From Sphingopyxis sp. Root154 (GTDB taxonomy: Bacteria > Pseudomonadota > Alphaproteobacteria > Sphingomonadales > Sphingomonadaceae): 64,000 nt of DNA. The stretch is taken from positions 124,001 to 188,000 of the forward strand of contig NZ_LMGI01000001.1 of the NCBI RefSeq assembly GCF_001427105.1. The letters are read 5' to 3'. Below are positions 35,986-43,701 of the stretch, piece by piece. A model generated the notes under the pieces. It saw only the letters and a program-made list of their open reading frames with translations. It was not told the DNA's origin and did not search any database. The translations under genes and the position numbers were made by a program. Every line of letters starts with the position of its first letter. The first letter of the stretch is position 1.

Positions 35986-37928
35986 TGGCCGTTCGGAAAG
36001 TCGCCGAGCGGCGAGACTTCCGCTGTCGCGGGCGCTGCCGGCGCGGACCGCATGTCCTTCACATGCTTGTCGAGGAAATCGAGGATCGCACGATAGGCGG
36101 TGATCTGGTTCGCCTTCTTGCGGAAGCCATGCCCCTCGTCGGGAAAAACGATATAATCGACGGGGACGCCGTTCGCCTTGACCTTCGCGACAATATCCTC
36201 GGATTCGATCGGCAGCACACGCGGATCGTTGGCGCCCTGCAGGACAAGCAGCGGCTTCCTGATCCGCTCGGCGTGAAAGACCGGCGAAATCTTGCGAAGA
36301 TAGTCGGCATCCTTTTCGGGGTCGCCGACCTCGGTGAACAGCAGCCGGCGCAGATCCTCCCACCAGCTTGGCGTGTTGGCGAGCAGGCGCGGCCAGTTCG
36401 ACACGCCATAAATGTCGACCCCCGCCGCGAAAGCGTCGGGGCGGAAAGCAAGCCCGGCGAGCGTCATATAGCCCCCATAGCTCTGCCCCTGGATCACCAC
36501 CTTGGCGGGATCGACAAGGCCCGTGCCCGCCAGCATCCCCTTCGCCGCAACGACGTCGTCGAGATCGGCGTCGCCGTGCTTACGGTCATCGAGATGATAG
36601 AAGGTGCGGCCCGACCCGCTGCTGCCGCGATTGTTGATCTCGAACACGACATAGCCGTGGTTGGCGAGATATTGCTGGAGCGGGCGATAGCCGATCCGGC
36701 TTTCGTCGCCCGGGCCGCCGTGGACGTGAATGACGGCAGGCAGGCTGTCGCCCTTCTTTGCACCCTTGGGCACATAGAGAATGCCGGGCACCGTCACGCC
36801 GTCATACGACCGGAAACGTACGACCTCGCCCCGCACGAGGTCGTCGGGCGCCACGCCGGGCGCACGCGCGTTGAGGAGAGGCGTCCGCTTGCCCGAAGCA
36901 AGGTCGAGCAGCAGGATTTCACCCGGCGTGGCACCGTTCGAGGCGCTGATCAGCGCCCGTTTCGCATGGTTGGCAAGGAGCAGGCCAACGCTCGCGCCCG
37001 GCATCGGATCGGTCAGGCGCTGCGGCCGGAAGCTTATTGCATCGAACAGATAGGGGCGCGAGCGCGCATCCTCGTTGACCGACACGATCAATGTCTTGCC
37101 GTCGCGCGACAGGTTCGCGCCCTGCACGTCCCATTCGGGCTTGAACACCGCCCTGCGGACACCGGTCGCCAGATCCTGTTGAACCAGAAAGGCGAACTCG
37201 CCGCCATCGTCGGTGGTGTAAAAGAGCTTTGCGCCCCGATCCGCAAAAGTCTGCGGCTCGCATGCTACCGGCTTGCCCTCGGGTGTAAGCTGGATAAGCT
37301 TCGCTTCGGTGCGGTCGTAGACATAGCAATGCTTCGTCGCATTATCGACGATCCGGCTGAGCCCGACATAGCGGCGGTCGGGGCTGACCGCGCGGACCTG
37401 ATACGCCTTGTCGTTCTCGAACAGTCTTGTCTTCGCATAGCCGTCGACCGCGATCTCGTAGAGATCGAAGAAGCGCGGGTCACGCTCGTTGGTCTGGACG
37501 AAGAAGGATTTTCCGTCGTGCGCCCAGTCAACGAAACGCGCCACGTGCCTTGCGCCGGGGGTGACGTCGCGCGTCGTGCCGTCCAGTTCGCGGACATAGA
37601 TATGCGCCAGCTCGTTGCCGCCCTGATCGCTCGAAAAGAGGATGCGCTCGTCGTGCGGGAAATAGCCGATCGCGCTGACCGTTTCCTTGACCGAATTCGT
37701 CAGCGCGGTCGCCTTCCCGCCGCCCGACGGCATCACATAGATATTGGCGATGCCCGTGCGGTTGCTGGTGAAGACCAGTTTGGAATCGTCGGGCGACCAG
37801 GACAGCCCGCCGATCGAGTCCGAATCCATCAGCTGCTCGATCGTATAGCGCGCCGGCTTTGCCTCATCGGCAAAGGCCGGCGCGGCGAGGCCGAAAAGGC
37901 CGGCGGCGAGCAGCAGGTGTCGGTGCAT
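35982..37928 (-). CDS. S9 family serine peptidase (prolyl oligopeptidase type), secreted
   Basis: 648 residues with a Sec signal (LLLAAGLFGLAAPAFA). The N-terminal two-thirds form a TolB/DPP-like beta-propeller with repeated WSPDDSKLVFTSNRTG-type blades (DGKSFFVQTN, SPDRRYVGLSR). The C-terminal alpha/beta-hydrolase domain has the serine in QGQSYGGYMTLAG, the Asp in LQGANDPRVLP and the His in FPDEGHGFRKK. The propeller limits substrates to short or unstructured peptides. It follows the TonB receptor by 64 bases that contain a hairpin. The same gene order (FecI/FecR, TonB receptor, S9 peptidase) occurs beside lasso-peptide clusters in sphingomonads, but no lasso biosynthesis genes are present here. 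Confidence 0.92.
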   Translation of the reverse strand: MHRHLLLAAGLFGLAAPAFADEAKPARYTIEQLMDSDSIGGLSWSPDDSKLVFTSNRTGIANIYVMPSGGGKATALTNSVKETVSAIGYFPHDERILFSSDQGGNELAHIYVRELDGTTRDVTPGARHVARFVDWAHDGKSFFVQTNERDPRFFDLYEIAVDGYAKTRLFENDKAYQVRAVSPDRRYVGLSRIVDNATKHCYVYDRTEAKLIQLTPEGKPVACEPQTFADRGAKLFYTTDDGGEFAFLVQQDLATGVRRAVFKPEWDVQGANLSRDGKTLIVSVNEDARSRPYLFDAISFRPQRLTDPMPGASVGLLLANHAKRALISASNGATPGEILLLDLASGKRTPLLNARAPGVAPDDLVRGEVVRFRSYDGVTVPGILYVPKGAKKGDSLPAVIHVHGGPGDESRIGYRPLQQYLANHGYVVFEINNRGSSGSGRTFYHLDDRKHGDADLDDVVAAKGMLAGTGLVDPAKVVIQGQSYGGYMTLAGLAFRPDAFAAGVDIYGVSNWPRLLANTPSWWEDLRRLLFTEVGDPEKDADYLRKISPVFHAERIRKPLLVLQGANDPRVLPIESEDIVAKVKANGVPVDYIVFPDEGHGFRKKANQITAYRAILDFLDKHVKDMRSAPAAPATAEVSPLGDFPNGQ

Positions 37929-37952
37929 TTCAATCTCTCTTTTTGCGGAAAG

Positions 37953-37979
37953 CGCCCGGCTCCCCGCGGAAGCCGGGCG
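37953..37979 (-). terminator. Strong hairpin between TonB receptor and S9 peptidase
   Basis: Perfect nine-base stem CGCCCGGCT/AGCCGGGCG with a nine-base loop, located after the receptor stop. On the minus strand it is followed by CTTTCCGC rather than a clean T-run, so it is more likely an mRNA-stabilising or partial attenuator element than a full terminator; receptor mRNA could be kept in excess over the peptidase part. Confidence 0.45.
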
Positions 37980-37992
37980 TTCGGCGGCCGCC

Positions 37993-40900
37993 CTAGAAGC
38001 CGGCGGTCATCGTCAGCAGGTAGCGCCGGCCAAGCAGGTCGTAGCGGCCGTAATTCTGGCTGTTCAGCTGCGCCTGCGTCGGTTTGCGGTCGAACAGGTT
38101 GGTGACCGCCAGCTGCACGCGGAACCGTTCGTCGACCCGGACCCCGACCGTCGCGTTGAACCGCCAGTAGGTTCCGATCAGATTGTCGGCGTCGGGCACA
38201 TCCTCGCTGTCGAAAAGGAGGTTGTTCTTCGCCGGCCCGGTCCACAGCGCCTGGAGCGACAGATCGAGGCTCTCGGTCACATAGGCGGTGTTGAACTGCC
38301 CCGACCATTTCGGCGTCGCCGACGATCCAACCGAATTGACCGGCACCGCCGCCGCCGACGTCTTTATATCGTACCTGTTGTTGTGGAACAGCTTGGCCCC
38401 GAACTGAAGACGGCCAGCCTCGGGATTCTGCGACAGCGCAAAGCCATATTCGGCCGACATGATCAGCCCCGCGAACTTGATCGAGGCGACGTTGACATAA
38501 CCGCTGTTGTACCCGTCGGCGATGTCGCCGGCGATGCGAATGGGGTGGGTCGATCCCGGCCCGACCTCGCTCGCGCTGAGCCGCCTGAACGCCGCGCAGG
38601 AAGGTTCGTTAGGGAAGTTCGGGCTATCGTAACAGGCTTCGAGCAGGTTGCCGATCTCGAGCCGCTGGATCCCGCCGGTCAGCTTGATCTCGCTCCAGTC
38701 GGCCGCAAGCCGAAGCCCCGGAATCGCGGTCGGCTGATAAACGACACCCGCCGACCACGAACGCGCCTTTTCATTGTCGAGATCCGGGTTGCCGGAAATC
38801 GTGCCGACCGGCGACACGCCCGCGGTCGTCGCGACGAACGCGGCGGGCGCGGTTCCGAATGCCTGGAGCGCGGCGGTGCAGTTGGCGGCGCGGACGGTGG
38901 GATTATTACCCTCCTGATAGCGGATCCGGTCGCACGGATCGTTCAGCGCGCCGCGCGTCGGCGAGGCGCCCGAGAACAGCTCGGTGATCCCCGGCGAGCG
39001 GATCGAGCGCGTATAGACGCCGCGGAACTGGAGCCCGTCGCCGATGCCCGGCAGGCGCGGCGAAAAGCGACCGCCCGCCGACCAGGTCAGGTCGCCGCCC
39101 GCAAGCGAATGATCGACATAGCGCGCCGCGCCCTCGATGCTCAGGCTCTTGATGACCGGCCAGTCCTGGTCGGGCGACACGATCGGCACCGAAAGTTCGC
39201 CGTAAATCTCCTTGGTGTGAAAGCTGCCGCTCGCCCCGGTATAGGGGGCGACGAAGGTGAAGCCGAGCAGCGACGACGGCTGGCTCAGGATGGCGTCGGG
39301 GGTGAAGACGCCCTTCTCGCGGCGATATTCGGCGCCGACGTTGAAATCGATCGCTTCGCTGGCGATCCGGAACGGCAGGGACCCGCTGAAGTTCGCGTTG
39401 ACCACCAACTGCGTGTTGAGGCTGACCGCGCTCCCCTCGTCGATGACATAGTCGGCCGCTTCGTCGCTGAAGGCATTCTCGCCGAACAGGTTTAGGGGCA
39501 CGCAGGCTCCGCCCGAGCGGCACACGATATTGCCGCTGGCATCGCGGACCACATCAACCGCGGCAAGGAAACGCGTATTGTTGATATATTTGGTTGTCGC
39601 CTTCGAACGGCTGCGGCCGTAATTCACCGCAATGTCCCAGTTGGCAGCCTCACCGAAAAGGCGCGTCTCGCCCTTGAGCCCGACGACGCCCCGCCACAGC
39701 TCCACCCGGTTGCGGTACAGTCCGCCGTCGCGGTCGACGATATCGCTCAAATTGCGCGCAAAAAAGAAGGAGTTAGTCACGCCGTTGGCCGCCAGCGTAT
39801 TGCGCGCCGAGTCCGAAAGGAACGGGTTGCTGAGCTGCACGGGGAGGACGGTATTGAAGACCGGCGAAACCGCGACCGACAATTCGCTGAGCTCGCGCCC
39901 GGTGCTCCGCGCATAGGATCCTTCGGCGAAGAGCGTAACCGACGACGAGACGTCGAAATGGCCAAGCCCGCTGACGATGATCCGTTCGGTCGGCGAGAGC
40001 AGGCTCTGGTGATCGGCGAAGCGGAACCCGTCACCGCCGTCAAAGATCGGCCCGGCGATCTGGGTGCCGCGGATATAGGGAACGAGCTCGCCGTTGCTGA
40101 ACTGGAGCGGCACGCCCTGCGCATTGACGATCCGGCCGAGCGAGGTCGTGAAGGGAAGCCCGCCATCAGTCATGAAATCATAGACCAGATCGCGGATGTA
40201 AAGGTTCGCTGCCGGGTTGCCGTCGGGATCGGTAAACCTGAAAGTGCGCCCGGTGCGCGCCGATTTCAGCAGTCCGTCCTGCCGGTTATATTCCACGCCG
40301 AGCGCCACATTACCGCGGTTTTCGGCGAAATTGATGCCTGCCAATCCGCGCAGCGTATAGCTTGGCGCATCGCCCTTTTCGGTGATTCCCGCTTGTCCGG
40401 TGAGCTGCACACCCTCGAAATCGTCGCGCAGGATCACATTGACCGTGCCCGATATGGCATCGGAGCCATAGATGGGGGCGCCGCCGATCGCGACGGTTTC
40501 GACCCGCTCGATCAGTCCCGCGGGAATCAGGTTAAGGTCGACCTGCCCGCCGGGTGTCGTGCTCCCGCCGGCTCCCGAAATGGTGTTCGACGAAACGAAC
40601 CGCCGGCCATTGACCAGGGTCAGCGTGCGCTGCGACCCCAGTCCGAAAAAGTCGGCGAAATTTTGTCCCGCAGTCAGGCTCTTCTGGTCCGACCCGATCG
40701 TGTTGACCTCCGAGGGAACAAAACCCGGCGTGTCGTTCAACGCGTCGATGACGTTGGTGTATCCCCGGCGGCGAAACTCTTCGGCATCGGAGACGATTGT
40801 CGCCTCGAGCGTATCATAGCCCGGACGCCGGATGCGCGAGCCGGTCACGACGATTTCCTCGCCGACAGTTTCCGGGCCGGGACCCGCCTGCGTCGCGCGG

Positions 40901-41223
40901 CGACTGCGACGAATGACGACCACCCCGTCGCTATTCTGGACGACCTCGATCCCCTTGTTGGCGAGCATCAGGCGCAGCGCTTCGATCGGGGTATAGTTTC
41001 CGTTGACGGCGTTTGTCTTGATTCCCGCCAGATCGGAATCGGGCACCATGACCTGCACGCCCGATTGCACGGCGAGGCGCTGAACCGACTGGGCGGCGTC
41101 GCCCGAAGGGATCGTATAGCGCTGTCGCTCCTGCGCCGCAGCGGGCGCGGCCCAGACCATCGTCGCCGCAATACCGGCCATCAAAGCCATGCGCGAATTA
41201 AATTGGCTCACTTGCCCCCACAT
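37993..41223 (-). CDS. TonB-dependent receptor with N-terminal STN signalling domain
   Basis: 1076 residues from ATG 41223, chosen because GGGAGG stands just upstream. A signal peptide (LMAGIAATMVWAAPAAAQ) is followed by an STN (secretin/TonB short N-terminal) domain: YTIPSGDAAQSVQRLAVQSG and TPIEALRLMLANKGIEV. The plug follows (EEIVVTGSRIRRPGYDTLEA; VETVAIGGAPIYGSDAISG), then a long beta barrel ending in YLLTMTAGF with the terminal Phe. The STN domain contacts FecR-type anti-sigma factors, and fecR/fecI homologues lie directly upstream. The Gly/Ser-rich plug segment (SGAGGSTTPGGQVDL) and the size are typical of the oligosaccharide/peptide receptors of sphingomonads. It likely imports the regulon's substrate, probably a peptide given the peptidase genes that follow. 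Confidence 0.93.
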   Translation of the reverse strand: MWGQVSQFNSRMALMAGIAATMVWAAPAAAQERQRYTIPSGDAAQSVQRLAVQSGVQVMVPDSDLAGIKTNAVNGNYTPIEALRLMLANKGIEVVQNSDGVVVIRRSRRATQAGPGPETVGEEIVVTGSRIRRPGYDTLEATIVSDAEEFRRRGYTNVIDALNDTPGFVPSEVNTIGSDQKSLTAGQNFADFFGLGSQRTLTLVNGRRFVSSNTISGAGGSTTPGGQVDLNLIPAGLIERVETVAIGGAPIYGSDAISGTVNVILRDDFEGVQLTGQAGITEKGDAPSYTLRGLAGINFAENRGNVALGVEYNRQDGLLKSARTGRTFRFTDPDGNPAANLYIRDLVYDFMTDGGLPFTTSLGRIVNAQGVPLQFSNGELVPYIRGTQIAGPIFDGGDGFRFADHQSLLSPTERIIVSGLGHFDVSSSVTLFAEGSYARSTGRELSELSVAVSPVFNTVLPVQLSNPFLSDSARNTLAANGVTNSFFFARNLSDIVDRDGGLYRNRVELWRGVVGLKGETRLFGEAANWDIAVNYGRSRSKATTKYINNTRFLAAVDVVRDASGNIVCRSGGACVPLNLFGENAFSDEAADYVIDEGSAVSLNTQLVVNANFSGSLPFRIASEAIDFNVGAEYRREKGVFTPDAILSQPSSLLGFTFVAPYTGASGSFHTKEIYGELSVPIVSPDQDWPVIKSLSIEGAARYVDHSLAGGDLTWSAGGRFSPRLPGIGDGLQFRGVYTRSIRSPGITELFSGASPTRGALNDPCDRIRYQEGNNPTVRAANCTAALQAFGTAPAAFVATTAGVSPVGTISGNPDLDNEKARSWSAGVVYQPTAIPGLRLAADWSEIKLTGGIQRLEIGNLLEACYDSPNFPNEPSCAAFRRLSASEVGPGSTHPIRIAGDIADGYNSGYVNVASIKFAGLIMSAEYGFALSQNPEAGRLQFGAKLFHNNRYDIKTSAAAVPVNSVGSSATPKWSGQFNTAYVTESLDLSLQALWTGPAKNNLLFDSEDVPDADNLIGTYWRFNATVGVRVDERFRVQLAVTNLFDRKPTQAQLNSQNYGRYDLLGRRYLLTMTAGF

Positions 41224-41270
41224 CGTCGTGCCTCCCTCATCCCCGGAGCGATCATGCGCTTCCATGGCAG

Positions 41271-41294
41271 ACGAGCGATGGCGTGCGCGAATCC
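41271..41294 (-). promoter_or_regulatory. Putative ECF promoter (GGATT-N16-CGT) of the TonB receptor-peptidase operon
   Basis: Minus strand: GATAGCGGATTCGC with GGATT at 41294-41290, sixteen bases, CGT at 41273-41271 in context ATCGCTCGTCTG. It lies exactly between the fecR stop and the receptor start, with a leader of about 40 bases. This is the expected target of the fecI-type sigma gene two genes upstream. Confidence 0.72.
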
Positions 41295-41298
41295 GCTA

Positions 41299-42285
41299 TC
41301 AGTGCGAGGGAGAATTCTGCTGGCGCACCAAAATCAGCTCGTCGCCGCGCCGGATCACCTCGCCGTTGAACGCCCGCGCGGCCGCGCCGGCAAAGGCACG
41401 GGCATCGCCGAGTTTGAAAATGCCCATGAATTCGGCGCGGGCCAGCGTCGGGTCCTCGATCACGACGCGAAGGTCGGAATAGCGGTTCACCTCGGCCGCC
41501 GCCGCGCCCAATTGCTGCCCGTCAAACACCAGCAGCCCTTTGCGCCAGGCGGTTCGACGTTCGACGTCGGCCGCGTCGAGCACCACCTTGCGCGGTCCCG
41601 TTTCGGCCGCGACAAATTGTTCGTTGCGGCGGATATAGCGCGGCTGCGCCGAAGCGTTCGCGCCGTCGCCAACCGCGACCACGCCCTCCTCGACCGTGAC
41701 CTCGATGCCGCTTTCCTCGATTCCGACGGCGAATTCGGTCCCGACCGCGCGCACCTTCAGCCCGTCGGCGCTGACGACGAACGGGCGCTGGGCGTTGTGC
41801 GCGACCTTGAACGACGCCTCGCCGCGGCGCAGGATGATTTGCCGGCTGTCGGCGCTGTAGCGGACCTGGATCGCCGAATCGCCGTTGAGCGTCACGACCG
41901 AGCCATCGTCGAGCGCGATCCGCCGCACCTCGCTGCGTTCGGTCGCGATGCGACCGGCAAGCCGGTCATAGGCGATCATGCCGCCGACCATTGCGACCGC
42001 GATCGATGCCGCCATCGCATAGGACTGCCAGCGGTGCTGCCGCGCCGGCGGCGGGGTTTCGCGCCGGGTGCCGCTGTCGAGCGCGGCGATGCGGTCGATG
42101 TCGAGCCACAACGCCTCGGCGCGCACAAAGGCGCCCAGATGCCGGCTGTCTTCTTCCAGCCAGGCATCGAGCTCGCATTGTTCGACCGGGTCTAGCGGGC
42201 GCTCGGCCGACCGGACCGCCCAGGCCGAGGCCCGGGCGTCGATTTCAGCCCCATTTCCAGAACCTGCGCTCACGATGTCTTCCAT
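41299..42285 (-). CDS. FecR-type anti-sigma/sigma-regulator
   Basis: 328 residues. The N-terminal cytoplasmic domain (ARASAWAVRSAERPLDPVEQ ... ELDAWLEEDSRHLGAFVRAEALW) is the DUF4880/FecR_N sigma-binding region. One membrane helix follows at about 92-109 (AMAASIAVAMVGGMIAYD). The periplasmic FecR domain has RRIALDDGSVVTLNGDSAIQ, RRGEASFKVAHNAQRPFVV and VGTEFAVGI. The C-terminal part contacts the STN domain of the receptor. The gene overlaps the sigma gene by 41 bases and precedes the receptor, the standard order fecI-fecR-receptor. Confidence 0.93.
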   Translation of the reverse strand: MEDIVSAGSGNGAEIDARASAWAVRSAERPLDPVEQCELDAWLEEDSRHLGAFVRAEALWLDIDRIAALDSGTRRETPPPARQHRWQSYAMAASIAVAMVGGMIAYDRLAGRIATERSEVRRIALDDGSVVTLNGDSAIQVRYSADSRQIILRRGEASFKVAHNAQRPFVVSADGLKVRAVGTEFAVGIEESGIEVTVEEGVVAVGDGANASAQPRYIRRNEQFVAAETGPRKVVLDAADVERRTAWRKGLLVFDGQQLGAAAAEVNRYSDLRVVIEDPTLARAEFMGIFKLGDARAFAGAAARAFNGEVIRRGDELILVRQQNSPSH

Positions 42286-42817
42286 CCTCGGCGCCGGATG
42301 GCGCCTGTTTCATTGCCTCGGAAACCAGCCGAAGCGCCTTGGAGAGATGTTTCTCAACCGTGCTCTCGGCAATTCCCATATGTTCTGCGATCCGGCGCTG
42401 AGAGAAATCCTGAAACTTCTTCAGTTCGAACGCCTGCCGGCACTTCGGTGGCAGCGTCTGCAATATTTCGTACAAACGCGCCAGTTCTTCCTGCGCGCTC
42501 AACCGCCGGTGGACGCTTATCTCTTCGTCAATGATGTTCAGCGTATCCAAATCCGCCACCAGATCGATCGCGACGATGCGCGACCGCCGAATATGTTCGC
42601 CGACAATATGGCGTGCTGTAACAAACAGATAGGCGCGGGGGCTGCGGATTGCATCGGCCTCTGCGACCCAGAGGCGGGCATATGCCTCCTGCACCACCTC
42701 GTCGACATCGCACGAGCTGAGACCCCGCACGCGCCCGCCAAGCCATTTCCGCAAGTCGGGCTCGTGCGGCAGCACCTCGCGCGCGAACCAGCGGAGTTGA
42801 GCCTGACGATCCATCAT
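42245..42817 (-). CDS. ECF RNA polymerase sigma factor, FecI-like
   Basis: 190 residues from ATG 42817 (a second ATG follows at 42814; the frame also has an upstream TTG at 42850, and no good ribosome site settles the start). Region 2 is recognisable in SSCDVDEVVQEAYARLWVAE and SPRAYLFVTARHIVGEHIRR; region 4 in LPPKCRQAFELKKFQDFSQR followed by RIAEHMGIAESTVEKHLSKA. The spacing and the linked FecR and STN receptor place it with the iron-citrate/FecI class, many of which in sphingomonads serve non-iron substrates. The shared GGATT-N16-CGT element upstream of six transcription units in this window is the most likely promoter it recognises. Confidence 0.92.
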   Translation of the reverse strand: MMDRQAQLRWFAREVLPHEPDLRKWLGGRVRGLSSCDVDEVVQEAYARLWVAEADAIRSPRAYLFVTARHIVGEHIRRSRIVAIDLVADLDTLNIIDEEISVHRRLSAQEELARLYEILQTLPPKCRQAFELKKFQDFSQRRIAEHMGIAESTVEKHLSKALRLVSEAMKQAPSGAEDGRHRERRFWKWG

Positions 42818-42917
42818 CGCGATGGCACCAGCAATCGCTTCCCCCGTCAAGGGAAAATGACATTTTTTTGAAATTTTTCATTTAGTAACAATGTCTTATT
42901 TTGAACGCGTCAAAGCC

Positions 42918-42940
42918 GCTCGGGACGCGTGATCCCGAAC
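42918..42940 (-). terminator. Hairpin after the second FDEI-VKRIN gene
   Basis: Stem GTTCGGGA/TCCCGAGC (one mismatch in eight) with a seven-base loop, 25 bases after the stop of the gene at 42965. Only a short T-run follows (GGCTTTG), so termination is plausible but not certain. It separates the esterase operon from the sigma gene; between them lies an A/T-rich stretch (42856-42905) that may be the sigma gene's own promoter. Confidence 0.4.
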
Positions 42941-42964
42941 GGCCGGTCATGGAAAGGAGGGCTG

Positions 42965-43690
42965 CTATTGGGTGATGTGTTTGACCACCTTCCCCGCGGC
43001 ATCGAGGAACTCGATGCTCGGCGCGCCGTCGGCGTCGACCTTGAGCAGCAACCGCGCATTTCCATCCTTGTCGGCGAGGCGCACGATCGCCTCTTCGGAC
43101 GCCTTGCCAGCGAAAAGGCGTTCGGCCCCCGCGCCGCCATTCGCCATCGCATAGGCGCGCATTTCTTCGCGAATCCGGTTCTTTTCGGCGGCATCGGGCG
43201 CGGCGGCGGCGCGCGCACTCATTTCCATCAACGGCTTGATCGACCACTCGGGCCGGTCCCAGACGCGCAGCCCCGCGGTGCGTTTGCCATTGGCCTCGCT
43301 ATACTGGATGCCGACGGTCTGATCCTGCTTATACTGGTCGAACATCAGCGACCCGTTCGCGCGGCGATTGTCGCCGACGGTTTTGCTGCCAAAGGTCAGC
43401 CCGCCGACCTCGTCACCCTCGTCGTTGAAGAACAGCATCCCGCCGCCGTCGCGGCTGTGATGCTTATACTCCTTGCCCTCCATGTACAGGCCGGGAAAGC
43501 GCTCGGAATTGGCGAGAACGAGCCGGTATTTACCGTCGGGCTCGACGATGTTGATCCGCTTGACGCTGATCTCGTCGAACACGCCCTTCGGCGGCCCGCT
43601 GTCGGCCATCACCAGCGCGGTCGGCGCCGCTGCTCCCATGATGAACCCCGCTGCGACGAGCGCCAGCCGCCTGCCCCCAATTTCGACCAT
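42965..43690 (-). CDS. Uncharacterised secreted protein of the 'FDEI-VKRIN' family (copy 2)
   Basis: 241 residues from ATG 43690, selected by a GAGGAG ribosome site. The N-terminus (RRLALVAAGFIMGAAAPTALVMA) is a signal peptide or anchor. The same ordered blocks as copy 1 occur: GVFDEISVKRINIVEPDGKY, RFPGLYMEGKEYKHH, GGGMLFFNDEGDEVGGLTFG, SLMFDQYKQDQTVGIQY, AGLRVWDRP and ARLLLKVDADGAPSIEFLDA followed by AGKVVKHI. The two differ in the linker regions. It follows the esterase gene by 11 bases. Function unknown; that both copies sit in operons with secreted hydrolases and under the same promoter type points to a shared accessory role. Confidence 0.75.
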   Translation of the reverse strand: MVEIGGRRLALVAAGFIMGAAAPTALVMADSGPPKGVFDEISVKRINIVEPDGKYRLVLANSERFPGLYMEGKEYKHHSRDGGGMLFFNDEGDEVGGLTFGSKTVGDNRRANGSLMFDQYKQDQTVGIQYSEANGKRTAGLRVWDRPEWSIKPLMEMSARAAAAPDAAEKNRIREEMRAYAMANGGAGAERLFAGKASEEAIVRLADKDGNARLLLKVDADGAPSIEFLDAAGKVVKHITQ

Positions 43691-43701
43691 CGCGTGTCTC
43701 C

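Noticed and set aside
35982..41223. Lasso-peptide biosynthetic cluster, suggested by the FecIR-receptor-S9 order
   Set aside because: No precursor gene, no asparagine-synthetase-like cyclase and no transglutaminase-like protease is present; only the uptake/degradation part resembles such loci.
39958..42195. A 745-codon plus-strand frame opposite the TonB receptor and fecR
   Set aside because: Antisense shadow; receptor plug, barrel and FecR motifs on the minus strand are unambiguous.
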